DNA of 64,000 bases, taken from Roseateles sp. YR242 (GTDB lineage Bacteria > Pseudomonadota > Gammaproteobacteria > Burkholderiales > Burkholderiaceae_C). This document shows, one piece after another, positions 19,036 to 28,339 of the stretch; the first letter of the stretch is position 1; each line of letters starts with the position of its first letter. Below the pieces are notes generated by a model that saw nothing but the letters and a program-made list of their open reading frames with translations, had not been told where the DNA came from and did not search any database. Location of the stretch: positions 558,001 through 622,000 of the forward strand of contig NZ_FOAV01000001.1 of NCBI RefSeq assembly GCF_900109745.1, given 5' to 3'. Made by a program: the position numbers and the translations under genes.

Positions 19036-21855
19036 TCAGCCGTAGACCGACTCTTCCGGCTTGCGCGCCAGCACCGCGATTGGCGGAGCCCAACGCTCGC
19101 CACGCGGCTTCTTGCTGGTCACCAAGGTGATCTCCGAAGGCTCGAAGACTTCCACGTTGTGGGTGATCGGTGTCGTCAGCAGGTATTGCGCACGGGTGCT
19201 CTTCAGGAAGTGACCCACCAGCTGGATGTTGCGCACATCCAGGTGGGCGAACGGTTCGTCGATGAAAACAAAACCGCCCGGCGCGTCGTCGTCCTTCATC
19301 AGGCCCACCAGCAGGATCAGGCTCTTGAGCACCTGCTGCCCACCCGAGGCCTCGCCGTCATTCATGCCTACTTCGCCCTTGCCGTCAAAGTTGAACTTCA
19401 CATGCAGGCCGGCCTGCGCCAGCACGGTGTCGTCGTTGTCCAGGTGCGGCAGCTCCGCCTGGGCGTGCACGCCGGCCAGTTCACCCAGCTCCTGCACATT
19501 CTTCTTGTAGCGGCGCACCGTGGCGCGCAGCACGTCGATGTAGCGTTCGCGGGCATTGAAGGCGGCAATGCGCGCCATCTCGTTGCTGGCGCGGCGGTCG
19601 TCCAGCTGCGTGGTCTGCTCCAGCACCGCCACATGGGTGCGGGCATAGCGGTCCTGCACCTGCGGATCGGTTTCCCAGACGCCAGTGTCCAGCTCCTGCT
19701 GCACATGGCGGGAGGCGATCTCCGCCTGCTTGGCGTTGTCGAATTCGTCACGCAGGGTGGCCAGGCGTTGCGGATGGATCCAGGCCGCCGGGAAACGGCC
19801 CTTGGCCTCACGCGAGGCCTTGGCCTGGGCCAGCAGATCGTCTCGGCGAGAGATCCACTCGCGCTCACCGCGAGACACGTTGTCCTCGCTCGCCTTCAGG
19901 GAGGCTTGCGCGGATTCATAGTCCCGCTCATGGCGCGTGCCCTGAGCCACGGCCCGGTCGTGCTCCTGGTCCAGCGAGGCCATGCGGGTGGCCGCTTCGA
20001 TGCGGGACTGGCGCAGCCCCGGCAGGCGTGCACGGGCCTGCGCGAACTCCTCGGCACGTTCGACCAGTTCCTGCGCGGCCTTGTGGCCTTGCGCCGCCCG
20101 TTGCGCGTCCTTCAGCTGGCGCTCGATCTCCACCTGCTCCTTGGCCACCTTGGAGAGTTCCAGGTCGTAGCGGGCCAGTTCCTTTTCCAGCGAGGCACGG
20201 CGCGCATCCAGCGCGGAGACACCAAACTGGAACTCACGCGGCTCCACCCACAGGCTGCGGCCACCACGGCCGTCGCGGTAGTAGGCGTCCGGCGTGATCC
20301 ATTCACCACCAGCGCGGGCGCCCTGGTCGGTATCGGCCACGCAGCGGATGGCGGCCAGCTGGCGCAGCAGCCAGGCCGGCGCCTTGGCATTGAACTTCAG
20401 CACGGAAAGCAAGCTGTCCTTCGGGCTGACCGTAGGCGCCTGCTCACCGTCCGCCACCACATAGTGGCGATAACGCTCACGCGAGGCCAGGCGGTACGCC
20501 TGTGATTCATCGCTGCTGTGCGCCAGCACCACCACCCAGCGCGACGGGCGCAGGAAGCCTTCGGCCGCGGCGCGCCACTGGTCATCGGAGATGTCGATGC
20601 AGTCGGCCAGCACATGGTGATGAATACCGGCCTCGTCCAGCGCCTTTCTGAAGCGCGTGACTTCCTGCGGCGGGGGCGGCAGGCGCTGGCCGGTCAGCTC
20701 GTCCATGGCCGCCTGCGCCTTGCGCAGTTGGTCGTTGTTGCGGGTGAAGGTCTCGCGCAGCTGATGCTGGCGCGTGCCAAGTTCTTCCAGGCGCGTGGTC
20801 AACGCGGCGCCATCGGTCTCGACCGCAGCCAGCGCCTTCAGGTCCTCTTCGCGCTTGGCCAGTTGCTCCATCGGCCGCTCGCCATCACGCGCGGCCTCGA
20901 ACGCCTGGCGGGCCTCCTTGCGTTGCACTTCCAGCTCGCTCAGGCGGTTCCTGGTGGCTTCCTGCGCCTGGAACAGCGACAGCAGATGGGCGCGCTTGTC
21001 GCTCATGCCGCGTTCGTCGGAACGGGCGAAAAGACGTTGGCGGTGCAGTTCACGCAGCTGCTGGGCGGTGCGCTGGCGCTGCTCGCTCCACTGCATCACC
21101 GGCACCACCTCGGTGGCCAGCCGCTCCCGTTCCTTCAGCCGCAGCTGGTACTGCTGGTAGCTGTTGACGCGGTTGGAGAGGTCCGAGAGCTGGGCCTGTG
21201 CATGCGAGAGCTCATGCGAGGACTGCTCCACTTCCTTCAGCAGCTGCTGCTGGTGGTTGCGGGCCAGTTCATAACGGTCCAGCACTTCCTGGTCGCCGAA
21301 CACTTCGAACACCAGGCGCAGCAGCTCCTTGGGGGAGAGCTCGCACAGGCGGTCGGTCTGGCCTTGTTCCAGCGCCAGCACCCGGCCGATGGCACGTGTC
21401 AGGCCCGCCGCCTCCAGGCGCTTCTTCCAGGCTTCGATGCCCAGCCAGTCCTTGTCGGGTTTCTGGTCCAGCACCTCGATTTCGTTGACCCCGTCGGCCA
21501 CGATGTAGCGGCGCACCCAGTCCCCACCCTGGCGCGAGATGCGGCAGGCCAGGGTGACCTGGTCGGCATAAAGCAGCGAGCTGGCGAAGGGCCGGCTGCT
21601 GTTCTGGCGGCCACGCGGGCGGTTGTCCACCAGCGCACGCAGCCAGGCGGTTTCCGCGTTGGCATGGCGCGCATAGGTCTTGTAGGTGCGGCCGCCGGAG
21701 CATTCCAGGCCCAGCAGTGTCCGCATGGCGTCCAGCAGCGTGGTCTTGCCAGACCCGTTGGGCCCCGCGATGGTGATGATGTTGCCGTCCAGCGGCATCG
21801 ACACTCGGCGGCAGTAGTCCCAGTGCAGCAGTTCCAGGGATTGGAGATGAAACAT
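19036..21855 (-). CDS. SMC-like ATPase, MksB-type condensin subunit
   Basis: A 939-residue SMC-family protein. Walker A is GPNGSGKTT at residues 31-39, two long coiled-coil arms flank a hinge-like domain at about 405-510 (around ADCIDISDDQWRAAAEGFL), the ABC signature SGGQQ is at 837-841, and Walker B FVFIDEP is at about 862-868. The size is near that of MksB rather than the larger MukB or SMC. The ATG overlaps the stop of the preceding gene (TGATG), and the gene order is that of MksF-MksE-MksB. Role inferred: DNA loop-forming condensin in chromosome organisation or plasmid defence. No JetD/MksG nuclease gene follows. Confidence 0.72.
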   Translation of the reverse strand: MFHLQSLELLHWDYCRRVSMPLDGNIITIAGPNGSGKTTLLDAMRTLLGLECSGGRTYKTYARHANAETAWLRALVDNRPRGRQNSSRPFASSLLYADQVTLACRISRQGGDWVRRYIVADGVNEIEVLDQKPDKDWLGIEAWKKRLEAAGLTRAIGRVLALEQGQTDRLCELSPKELLRLVFEVFGDQEVLDRYELARNHQQQLLKEVEQSSHELSHAQAQLSDLSNRVNSYQQYQLRLKERERLATEVVPVMQWSEQRQRTAQQLRELHRQRLFARSDERGMSDKRAHLLSLFQAQEATRNRLSELEVQRKEARQAFEAARDGERPMEQLAKREEDLKALAAVETDGAALTTRLEELGTRQHQLRETFTRNNDQLRKAQAAMDELTGQRLPPPPQEVTRFRKALDEAGIHHHVLADCIDISDDQWRAAAEGFLRPSRWVVVLAHSSDESQAYRLASRERYRHYVVADGEQAPTVSPKDSLLSVLKFNAKAPAWLLRQLAAIRCVADTDQGARAGGEWITPDAYYRDGRGGRSLWVEPREFQFGVSALDARRASLEKELARYDLELSKVAKEQVEIERQLKDAQRAAQGHKAAQELVERAEEFAQARARLPGLRQSRIEAATRMASLDQEHDRAVAQGTRHERDYESAQASLKASEDNVSRGEREWISRRDDLLAQAKASREAKGRFPAAWIHPQRLATLRDEFDNAKQAEIASRHVQQELDTGVWETDPQVQDRYARTHVAVLEQTTQLDDRRASNEMARIAAFNARERYIDVLRATVRRYKKNVQELGELAGVHAQAELPHLDNDDTVLAQAGLHVKFNFDGKGEVGMNDGEASGGQQVLKSLILLVGLMKDDDAPGGFVFIDEPFAHLDVRNIQLVGHFLKSTRAQYLLTTPITHNVEVFEPSEITLVTSKKPRGERWAPPIAVLARKPEESVYG

Positions 21856-22568
21856 CAGGACTCGCTCAGGTCAGATTCTTCGTTGTGGCGGGCCGCCAGG
21901 ATGGCAGTCATCAGCGGGCTGGCTTCGCCGTCAGAGGTGCGGGCCAGCACGTCGGCCAGGGCACCGTCGAGGATGCGGGGGGCGAGGGTGTCGTAGTCCA
22001 GCAGCAGGTCCAGCAGCGGTCCTTCCGCAATGTCTTCGCTCTTGCGGGTGATGAAACCCTGGCGCTCCAGCATCTTGAGATTGGCGTCCAGCCGCATCTT
22101 CTTGCCCAACTGGTTGCCGAAGTCGGCCAGCAGGCTGCGGTAGGACAAGGTGGGGGCACTGCTGGCCGCAGTGGGCAACGGCTTGTCCGTGGCGAACATC
22201 TCGCCCTGGCCTTCCGCCGCCTCTTCGGCACGGGCCAGCTGGCGCTGGCGCTTGGGCAGCACGATCAGGGCCCACAACACCACCAGCAAGGCCACACCGT
22301 CACGCGGCAGGTCCAGGTTGTTGTTGGCCGCCAGCCCGGTCTCGCCAAACACGGCCACCTCGGCCGGGCGCAGCATGGCCACGCTGATGTGGTCGGCATA
22401 GACGTTGTCCACGATACGCAGGCCAACAGCGGCCAGGCGCTCGTTGACGGCGCGCCAGAGCTCCTGATCGATCAGGGCACGTCGCACCAGCGGCTGGTTG
22501 CGCGGCAGCCAACGTCGTGCCAGCAATTGCGCCGCCAGTTGGGCGGCATCATCGAGTTGTGGGCTCAT
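21855..22568 (-). CDS. MksE-like condensin accessory protein
   Basis: A 237-residue protein between the kleisin-like and SMC genes. A C-terminal winged-helix-like region (LDANLKMLERQGFITRK and following) and overall size fit MksE/MukE (DUF4194-type) subunits, which bind the kleisin. The assignment rests mainly on position, size and predicted winged-helix character; sequence similarity would need a profile search. It shares an ATGA overlap with the upstream gene and a one-base overlap with the SMC gene, so the three are translationally coupled. Confidence 0.6.
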   Translation of the reverse strand: MSPQLDDAAQLAAQLLARRWLPRNQPLVRRALIDQELWRAVNERLAAVGLRIVDNVYADHISVAMLRPAEVAVFGETGLAANNNLDLPRDGVALLVVLWALIVLPKRQRQLARAEEAAEGQGEMFATDKPLPTAASSAPTLSYRSLLADFGNQLGKKMRLDANLKMLERQGFITRKSEDIAEGPLLDLLLDYDTLAPRILDGALADVLARTSDGEASPLMTAILAARHNEESDLSES

Positions 22569-24133
22569 GGGGGAAAGGCTTCTGAGGCGGAGGAGTCGCT
22601 GCTGGTGGCAGCGGCGTCGGGCCTGGGGGAATCGGAGGATGCAGTGGCAGAGGACGAAGCGGCAGAGGATGCGGCAACGTCCGGTGATGCGGCAGCACCA
22701 GGGGACGCGGCAGCATCCGGAGCTGTGGCTTCGGTCGCGGCCTTCTTGCGCCGCCCACGTTTGGGCGGCTCCGCGGCGGGAGGTGGGGCCAGCGGCGAGG
22801 TGTCGGGCTCAAGCGGCGGTTCGACCTCCGCGCCGTGCAGCACGCCTTCACTCATCCAGCGCACATAGTCGTCCTGCACCGGCCCCTGCTTGGCGGACCA
22901 CCGCACCCGCCATGGCTGGCGTGCCATGTCACCGGTGGCGCCGGCCAAATGCTGCGCCTGCGGGTCGCCCAGCAGCGGCAGCAACTGTGCGCGGTAGGCC
23001 GCGCGAGCATAGCTGCCGCCCAGCACCGCTGGACGCAAGTCGTTCATGTCCACGCCGGACTCGCCCCAGCGGCCCAGCAGGGCCTGCAACTCGCCCATGT
23101 CGGGCGGCAGGCTCATCACGGCCAGCTTGCCTTCAGGGGCTTGCAGGCCGTCAGGCAGCGGCTCGGGGGCGGGTGGCTTGGGCCGGTCGCGTTCAAACTC
23201 GGCTTCGCAGGTGTCCAGCAGCTCGTGCTGGGCCACAAACACCGGATGCACCGGGCGCGACAGTGCGCCCAGGGCCAGGTTCTCCAGGAAGGGCACGTCC
23301 TGCAGCCAGCGGCGCACATCGGTGGTGGTGATGCCGGTAGAGCCCAGCGTCACGCGCTGCCGGTCTGCCTGCTGCAAGGCACGGTTGAACTGGCTGGCCA
23401 TGGCCAGCAGGCGGGCTTGCGCCAACCCCAGTTCACGCGCCAGACGCTCCAGGCGGGCATTGCCCTCGCTCTGGGCCTGGGAAATGATGGCCGACAGCGC
23501 CTCGCTGGCTTTTTCCACCAGCGTCAGCGCCCGCTCGAAACGCATGCGTGCACGGCGCAGGTGGAATTCGGAGCCGGAGGCGATGGCGTCCGCAAACTCG
23601 TTGTAGAGCCGCGAGAGTTGCGCCAGCAGATGCTGCAGTTGCGCCGGCTCCAGCGTGCCCAGTTGCTGCGCACCGGCCACATTGGCCAGCAGGCCGACGA
23701 GGTCACCGTCCTGGTCCACGCCCTGCGTCAGCGGAGAGACCAGGGCCATCAGTTGCTGCGCCAGCGGCGTCACGCCGTAATGCTGGTTGGACGCGTCCCA
23801 GGCCAGCAACTGCGCGTCACGCAGGCGTTTGAGGACAAGGTCCAGCGCTTCATCGCGCAGGACGTGGAAATGCCGGTTGAGGTCGTCGCGGGTGAGGCGC
23901 GAATGCGGCAGGGTCATCAATTCGATGAACACCCACACGCGCAGACGCACGAGCGTGGACGGGCCGTGGAACAGCGCGCGGTGCGCCGTCAGCAAGGCCT
24001 CGTTTCGCTCCAGTTGCCACCACAGGAGGGACTCCTGCGGCAGTTGCCCCTCGCGGAAATAGTCTTCGAAGGAAGGTTCGGGGAGGTCTTCGCGCAGCGG
24101 ATCGTCCGCCACGCTTCCCGGGATCACAGTCAT
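22565..24133 (-). CDS. MksF-like kleisin subunit
   Basis: A 522-residue protein heading the SMC operon. An N-terminal winged-helix region (about 60-130, around SRLTRDDLNRHFHVLRDEAL) is followed by long helices (about 165-260) and a C-terminal domain, an arrangement expected of a kleisin such as MksF/MukF. The last ~80 residues are an Ala/Ser/Pro/Asp low-complexity tail starting with a basic patch (KRGRRKKA), probably disordered. Called by context and architecture; the SMC partner is the firmer identification. Confidence 0.6.
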   Translation of the reverse strand: MTVIPGSVADDPLREDLPEPSFEDYFREGQLPQESLLWWQLERNEALLTAHRALFHGPSTLVRLRVWVFIELMTLPHSRLTRDDLNRHFHVLRDEALDLVLKRLRDAQLLAWDASNQHYGVTPLAQQLMALVSPLTQGVDQDGDLVGLLANVAGAQQLGTLEPAQLQHLLAQLSRLYNEFADAIASGSEFHLRRARMRFERALTLVEKASEALSAIISQAQSEGNARLERLARELGLAQARLLAMASQFNRALQQADRQRVTLGSTGITTTDVRRWLQDVPFLENLALGALSRPVHPVFVAQHELLDTCEAEFERDRPKPPAPEPLPDGLQAPEGKLAVMSLPPDMGELQALLGRWGESGVDMNDLRPAVLGGSYARAAYRAQLLPLLGDPQAQHLAGATGDMARQPWRVRWSAKQGPVQDDYVRWMSEGVLHGAEVEPPLEPDTSPLAPPPAAEPPKRGRRKKAATEATAPDAAASPGAAASPDVAASSAASSSATASSDSPRPDAAATSSDSSASEAFPP

Positions 24134-24235
24134 GCCGCGATTATCCCAGCCTCAGCCCCCTCCCCTGACCGATCAGCCAAGGGTGAACCCGGATTCGGGT
24201 GAATGCTTGACAGCCAGGTTCGGGCAGCGGGCAGA

Positions 24236-24754
24236 TCAGGCCGCCACCAAGGTGCGCTGCATGAGGCAGGCACCGGGGCCAAAGCTGTCCAGCTTCTGCT
24301 GAAGACCTTCGGACAGCGGCGCCGGGGCCTGCGCAAAACCCAGCCGCTGCCAGTACGCCTGCGAGCCCTGCACGGCCACCAGGGCCACCTGCGCCAGGCC
24401 CATGTCTCGCGCACGGCGGAGCACCTGCTCCACCAGCTTGTGGCCCAGCCGCTGCTCGCGGCCAGCCGGGGAGACCGCCAGGTCATGCAGATACATCGTG
24501 CGAGGAGCGCGCGCCGCCTGCCAATCCAGGGCATCCAGCCCAGGCAACTGCCCCTCGTCCACCGGCAGGCTGACGATATAACCCAGCGCCTCCCCGCCCT
24601 GGACCGCCAGGAACGAGCAGTGCAGGCCGCGCGTGGCGCGGACCTTGGCTTCAAAGGCCTCGGCACTTTCGTGGAAGGCCGGCGCGTAGCACGCGGCCTG
24701 GAGGGCGAGTACGGCGGGAACATCCGCCGCATCGATCACTTTCAACTGCAACAT
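24236..24754 (-). CDS. GNAT family N-acetyltransferase
   Basis: A 172-residue acetyl-CoA-dependent acyltransferase. The acetyl-CoA motif A appears as LHDLAVSPAGREQRLGHKLV and motif B as the AYWQRLGF segment. The target is unknown. The ATG at 24754 lies three bases after the stop of the cold-shock/DUF1294 gene, so the two form an operon. The 102 bases between its stop and the condensin operon contain nothing recognisable. Confidence 0.88.
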   Translation of the reverse strand: MLQLKVIDAADVPAVLALQAACYAPAFHESAEAFEAKVRATRGLHCSFLAVQGGEALGYIVSLPVDEGQLPGLDALDWQAARAPRTMYLHDLAVSPAGREQRLGHKLVEQVLRRARDMGLAQVALVAVQGSQAYWQRLGFAQAPAPLSEGLQQKLDSFGPGACLMQRTLVAA

Positions 24755-24757
24755 GAC

Positions 24758-25558
24758 TCAGACGACTGCGGAGCGCCGCAAAAGCGGCGACAGCATGGGC
24801 GTGAACAGAAGGACAAACAACAGGATGTTGAGCGCGGTGCTCAACCAGAAGGTGCGCCGGAAGCCTGGCTTGGCACGCTTATGCCTTAGCAAGTGCTGAG
24901 CCAGAAGTGCGCCGGGCCAGCCGCAGAGAAATGCCAGGCCGTGCAGCGTGATTTCCTTCACGCGCCACTGGCCAAGCCGGGCGGCCCGCTTGTCCAGCGC
25001 ATAAACGATGAAGGTGGCCAGACTCATGGCCATGTACAGCCCCCACAGAGCGTGAGGAAGGGGCCAGGCCAGATGCGTCAGAAGCACCAGGCTGGCGAAG
25101 GTGGGGATCAGCCAGAGCTCGGCGTTGCCGGCCGAGCCGCCACCCGCAGGGCCCGTGTGGCCACGGGCCTTGGTGGACTTAGCAGACCTGGCGGAAGCTG
25201 AGGTGGAGGCAGACGAAGCAAAGGCGCCGGACGAACGCGCGGATGCGCGCCGTGCGGCGCCTTCGGAGGCTGGTCCTGCGGAGGCGGCCCGGGGGGCCGT
25301 TGGAGAAGGGGTTCGCGATCCGTTGGCAGGGCCGGCAGGGGCCGGCTTGGGCTCCAGGCTGCGCACGTTGATCGCGCGCGATTTGCCCTGGCCATCCAGC
25401 CCCACTTCGTAGCTCACGCGCTCGCCGGCAAAGGGCCGGCGGGCGCGCAGTCCGAAGCCACGGGCATGAACGAAGATCTTGGCACCACCCGCACTGGGTG
25501 CGATGAAGCCGTAGCCCTTCGCGTCATCCCATTGGATGACCTTGCCTTCCACCCGCAT
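24758..25558 (-). CDS. Cold-shock domain / DUF1294 fusion membrane protein
   Basis: A 266-residue protein. Residues 1-70 are a cold-shock-like OB fold (GKVIQWDDAKGYGFIAP, KIFVHARGF) that binds single-stranded nucleic acid. A Ser/Ala/Pro linker (about 70-150) leads to a DUF1294 membrane domain with four hydrophobic segments and the typical YALDKRAARLGQWRVKE motif. This CSD-DUF1294 fusion is a known proteobacterial architecture of unknown role. It is 47 bases downstream of the DEAD-box helicase gene, another RNA-related product. Confidence 0.9.
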   Translation of the reverse strand: MRVEGKVIQWDDAKGYGFIAPSAGGAKIFVHARGFGLRARRPFAGERVSYEVGLDGQGKSRAINVRSLEPKPAPAGPANGSRTPSPTAPRAASAGPASEGAARRASARSSGAFASSASTSASARSAKSTKARGHTGPAGGGSAGNAELWLIPTFASLVLLTHLAWPLPHALWGLYMAMSLATFIVYALDKRAARLGQWRVKEITLHGLAFLCGWPGALLAQHLLRHKRAKPGFRRTFWLSTALNILLFVLLFTPMLSPLLRRSAVV

Positions 25559-25605
25559 CCATCCGCTCCCGCGCCTTCAGCCTCCAACTGATCCGCTATG
25601 CGGAA

Positions 25606-27513
25606 TCAGAAGCCCTTGCGCGGGCCGTTGCGGCGGGCCTGGAAACCACCGCGGTCTTGACGGTCGTCGCCACGGCCACCGGCCGCGCCACGGTCATGAC
25701 CTGGCTTGCCACCGAAACGGGGGCCGCCTTCCGAATGGGCCGGACGGCCTTCGAAACGAGCGCGGTCATCGAAGCGGTTGTCGCCGCCACGGAAGGCCGG
25801 GCGTTGCTCCTGGCCGCCACGCGGTTCGAAGGCACGACGCTCGCCATCACGCGGTGCAGGACGCCCCTGGAAACCACCGCCATCGCGCTGGAACGGGGGA
25901 CGCTGGTCACCAAAACGCGGTGCGTCCGGACGACGGTCACCACGCGGCTCGAAGCGGGCGCCTTCCGGGCGCTGGTCCGCACGCGGCTCGAAACGTTGCG
26001 GCGGGCGGCCGTCGAAACGGGCACCACCTTGCTCGCCACGGTTCTCGAAACGCGGGCCACGGTTGTCGAAACGACCTTCCGGACGGCCTTGGCCGCCATG
26101 GCCACCGAAACCGCCACGGTTCTGACCATGACCGCCGAAGCCGCCACGATCGCCACCACGGAAGTTGCCACGGTGATCACCACCACGGCTCGGGCCACGC
26201 GGCGGGAAGATGCGCGGCTCTTCATTGCGCGGCTCCAGGCCGGTAATGCGCGAGACCGGGATCTCCTGCGTGGTGAACTGCTGGATGCGCTTGATCATCG
26301 ACAGATCCTGGCGCTCGGCCAGGGTCACGGCGATGCCGGAGCGACCGGCACGGCCAGTACGGCCGATACGGTGAACGTAATCCTCGGCCTTCATCGGCAG
26401 GCCGAAGTTGATCACGTGGGAGATGGTGGGCACGTCGATGCCGCGGGCAGCCACGTCGGTGGCAACCAGCACACGCAGGTCGCGACGGCGCAGCATCATC
26501 AGCGTGCGGTTGCGCTTGCCCTGCGGCATGCCGCCGTGCAGCGCGGCCACGCGATGGCCAATGGCGGAGAGCTGCTCAGCCAGCCACTCGGTGTCTTGCT
26601 GGGTGCTGGTGAACACCACGGCCTGGTCCACATTGCGCTCGCCCAGGATGTGCTCCAGCAGCTTGCGCTTGTGTTGGCCGTTGTCGGCCCAGTGCAGGCG
26701 CTGCTCGATGTTCTCGTGCGTTTCGGTGTGGCCGCTGACGTCGATGCGTTGCGGGTCCTTCATCAGCTGCGAAGCCAGGCGGCCGGTGTTGCCGGCGAAG
26801 GTGGCGCTGTACATCAGGGTCTGACGTTCCACCGGCAGTTGCTGGGCCACGAATTCGATGTCTTCGATGAAGCCCATGTCCAGCATGCGGTCGGCTTCGT
26901 CCAGCACGAACATGGTGACGTTGTCGAGCTTGCAGCGGCCGCTGTTGATGTGGTCCAGCAGACGGCCCGGCGTCGCGATGATCATATCCAGGGGGCCGCT
27001 CAGCATGCGCAGCTGTTGCGCATAAGGCATGCCACCCAGCACGGTGGCCACGCGCAGGCCCTGGATGTGGCGGCCGTAGGTCATGGCCGACTTGGCGACC
27101 TGCTGGGCCAGTTCACGGGTCGGTGCGAGCACCAGCACGCGCGGGCCTTGCGTCTTCACCTTGGGCGCGGTGGCGCGGGCAGCACGGGCTTCGAGGATCT
27201 GCTGCAGCGCAGGCAGGATGAACGAAGCGGTCTTGCCGGAGCCGGTGCGCGACGACACCATCAGGTCAGCGCCGCCCAGTGCCGGGGGAATGGCCCGGGA
27301 CTGCACTTCGGTGGCGTTCTCGTAGCCGGAATCCTTCACGGCGCGCAGCAGCGCTTCGTGCAGGCCGAGGGTGGCAAAGGCTTCACCCGTGGGGGCGGCG
27401 GGCGCAGCAGCGGCCGACTCCACGCCTGCTTCCTCGCTGATCAGCTCGTTGTCGAGTTGGTCTTCGCTCAGGATGGCGGTCTGGTCGGCGTTCAGTTCTT
27501 GGTTCAAAGTCAT
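25606..27513 (-). CDS. DEAD-box ATP-dependent RNA helicase, RhlE-like, with RGG tail
   Basis: A 635-residue RNA helicase. The Q motif region, motif I (RTGSGKTASFILP), motif II (VLDEADRMLDMGF), motif III (SATFAG), and motifs V and VI (VATDVAARGID, HRIGRTGRAGRSG) are intact. From about residue 435 the chain is a ~200-residue Arg/Gly/Phe-rich tail (RGGDRGGFGG, RFENRGEQGG, EPRGDRRPD repeats), expected to be disordered and RNA-binding. Probable role: RNA remodelling in ribosome assembly or cold adaptation. A promoter candidate lies about 390 bases upstream, implying a long leader. Confidence 0.94.
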   Translation of the reverse strand: MTLNQELNADQTAILSEDQLDNELISEEAGVESAAAAPAAPTGEAFATLGLHEALLRAVKDSGYENATEVQSRAIPPALGGADLMVSSRTGSGKTASFILPALQQILEARAARATAPKVKTQGPRVLVLAPTRELAQQVAKSAMTYGRHIQGLRVATVLGGMPYAQQLRMLSGPLDMIIATPGRLLDHINSGRCKLDNVTMFVLDEADRMLDMGFIEDIEFVAQQLPVERQTLMYSATFAGNTGRLASQLMKDPQRIDVSGHTETHENIEQRLHWADNGQHKRKLLEHILGERNVDQAVVFTSTQQDTEWLAEQLSAIGHRVAALHGGMPQGKRNRTLMMLRRRDLRVLVATDVAARGIDVPTISHVINFGLPMKAEDYVHRIGRTGRAGRSGIAVTLAERQDLSMIKRIQQFTTQEIPVSRITGLEPRNEEPRIFPPRGPSRGGDHRGNFRGGDRGGFGGHGQNRGGFGGHGGQGRPEGRFDNRGPRFENRGEQGGARFDGRPPQRFEPRADQRPEGARFEPRGDRRPDAPRFGDQRPPFQRDGGGFQGRPAPRDGERRAFEPRGGQEQRPAFRGGDNRFDDRARFEGRPAHSEGGPRFGGKPGHDRGAAGGRGDDRQDRGGFQARRNGPRKGF

Positions 27514-27746
27514 CTCACGTCAAAAGAGCGCCTGGCCGTCGATGCCGCAAACACGCTTGCGCACGGATGGCCGGGTCGCTGTCCGCCTGCGGGAAACATT
27601 GCCGCGGCGGAAGGTGATGTCGCTGGGAGAAAGCTCGCGTCGATCACCAGGGCAACGCATGAAAATGCGATGGTGCCTGGTGAGGCGCCGGGGAACAGTC
27701 AAAGCGACGGCATCGCCGCCGACCGAACCCGAGGGCTAGCAGTGCG

Positions 27747-27767
27747 CCTACGTAAGGAATACGTAGG
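27747..27767. promoter_or_regulatory. Perfect 8-bp-arm palindrome in the helicase leader
   Basis: CCTACGTA (27747-27754) and TACGTAGG (27760-27767) flank AGGAA. It could be a dimeric-regulator operator or, in the leader RNA of the helicase gene, a stable hairpin. The surrounding 27514-27958 contains no gene that I can support. Confidence 0.5.
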
Positions 27768-27896
27768 TGATACGGAAGTGCCGGTCAGGTGGGTACCCTT
27801 GGCATCGTATCTACGCAGCGGACTGCAAAGAGGTCAGAGGAGACGTACGAATCATCAAGCAGGCCACTCTGAAAGTGGGCATGGCTGCCGACGAAG

Positions 27897-27935
27897 AGCG
27901 CGAGTATAGCGGTATTTTGGGGTTTTCACCTAGCC
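27897..27935 (-). promoter_or_regulatory. Candidate promoter of the DEAD-box helicase gene
   Basis: On the minus strand TATACT (27908-27903) makes a good -10 hexamer in an AT-rich island unusual for this genome. The upstream -35 is weak (around TGAAAA). If used, transcription would begin near 27896 and give a leader of roughly 380 nucleotides before the start codon at 27513, a length seen for cold-regulated RNA helicases. Confidence 0.4.
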
Positions 27936-27958
27936 CCTCCCCTGGGTGGGGGATGGGG

Positions 27959-28339
27959 TTACACCGCATCGCGTAGATCCAGCAGTTGATCCCGTCCTTC
28001 CGTCAGGATCGATTCACCTCGGTCCAGTGCGTCGACCAGCGCCTTGCGTGAAGGATCCCCCACCGGCATCTGGTCAACCACGGCCTGGATCTGCAGGATC
28101 AGCCCCTGGGTGCCCTGCAGCAGCGCGTCGTGCAATTCCCGTGAGATCCCCGCCCGCTCGGCCATGCGCCGCTCAAAGCGCATCCGCTTGCGCGCGCCCA
28201 GCAGCCCGATATGGCCCCTCAGGATCAGCCACACCAGCAGCGCGATGCCAAGGGCAGCGAGCAGGCACAGCAACCACATCGACGGCGGCCATTGGCGCAC
28301 CGCTCTTTCGACAGCATGAAGGCACAGACTCGAAGCCAC
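27959..28339 (-). pseudogene. Truncated HisKA_3 sensor kinase fragment
   Basis: A 126-residue frame with a hydrophobic helix (MWLLCLLAALGIALLVWLIL) followed by a HisKA_3 dimerisation segment (ISRELHDALLQGTQGL) that stops at LRDAV before any ATP-binding domain. The same region of the full-length kinase encoded divergently at 28645-31869 reads IARELHDTLLQATQGL, so the fragment is a related copy. There is no sensory domain and an in-frame stop lies just upstream of the GTG start. Most likely a decayed kinase gene; a free DHp protein that dimerises with the neighbour is less likely. Confidence 0.6.

Noticed and set aside
19036-24133. Complete Wadjet (JetABCD) defence system
   Set aside because: Only three genes are present; the fourth, a TOPRIM-type nuclease, is absent on both sides.
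25657-27909. 750-residue plus-strand frame opposite the RNA helicase
   Set aside because: Antisense of a well-defined DEAD-box protein; Thr/Ala/Arg repeats mirror the RGG tail.
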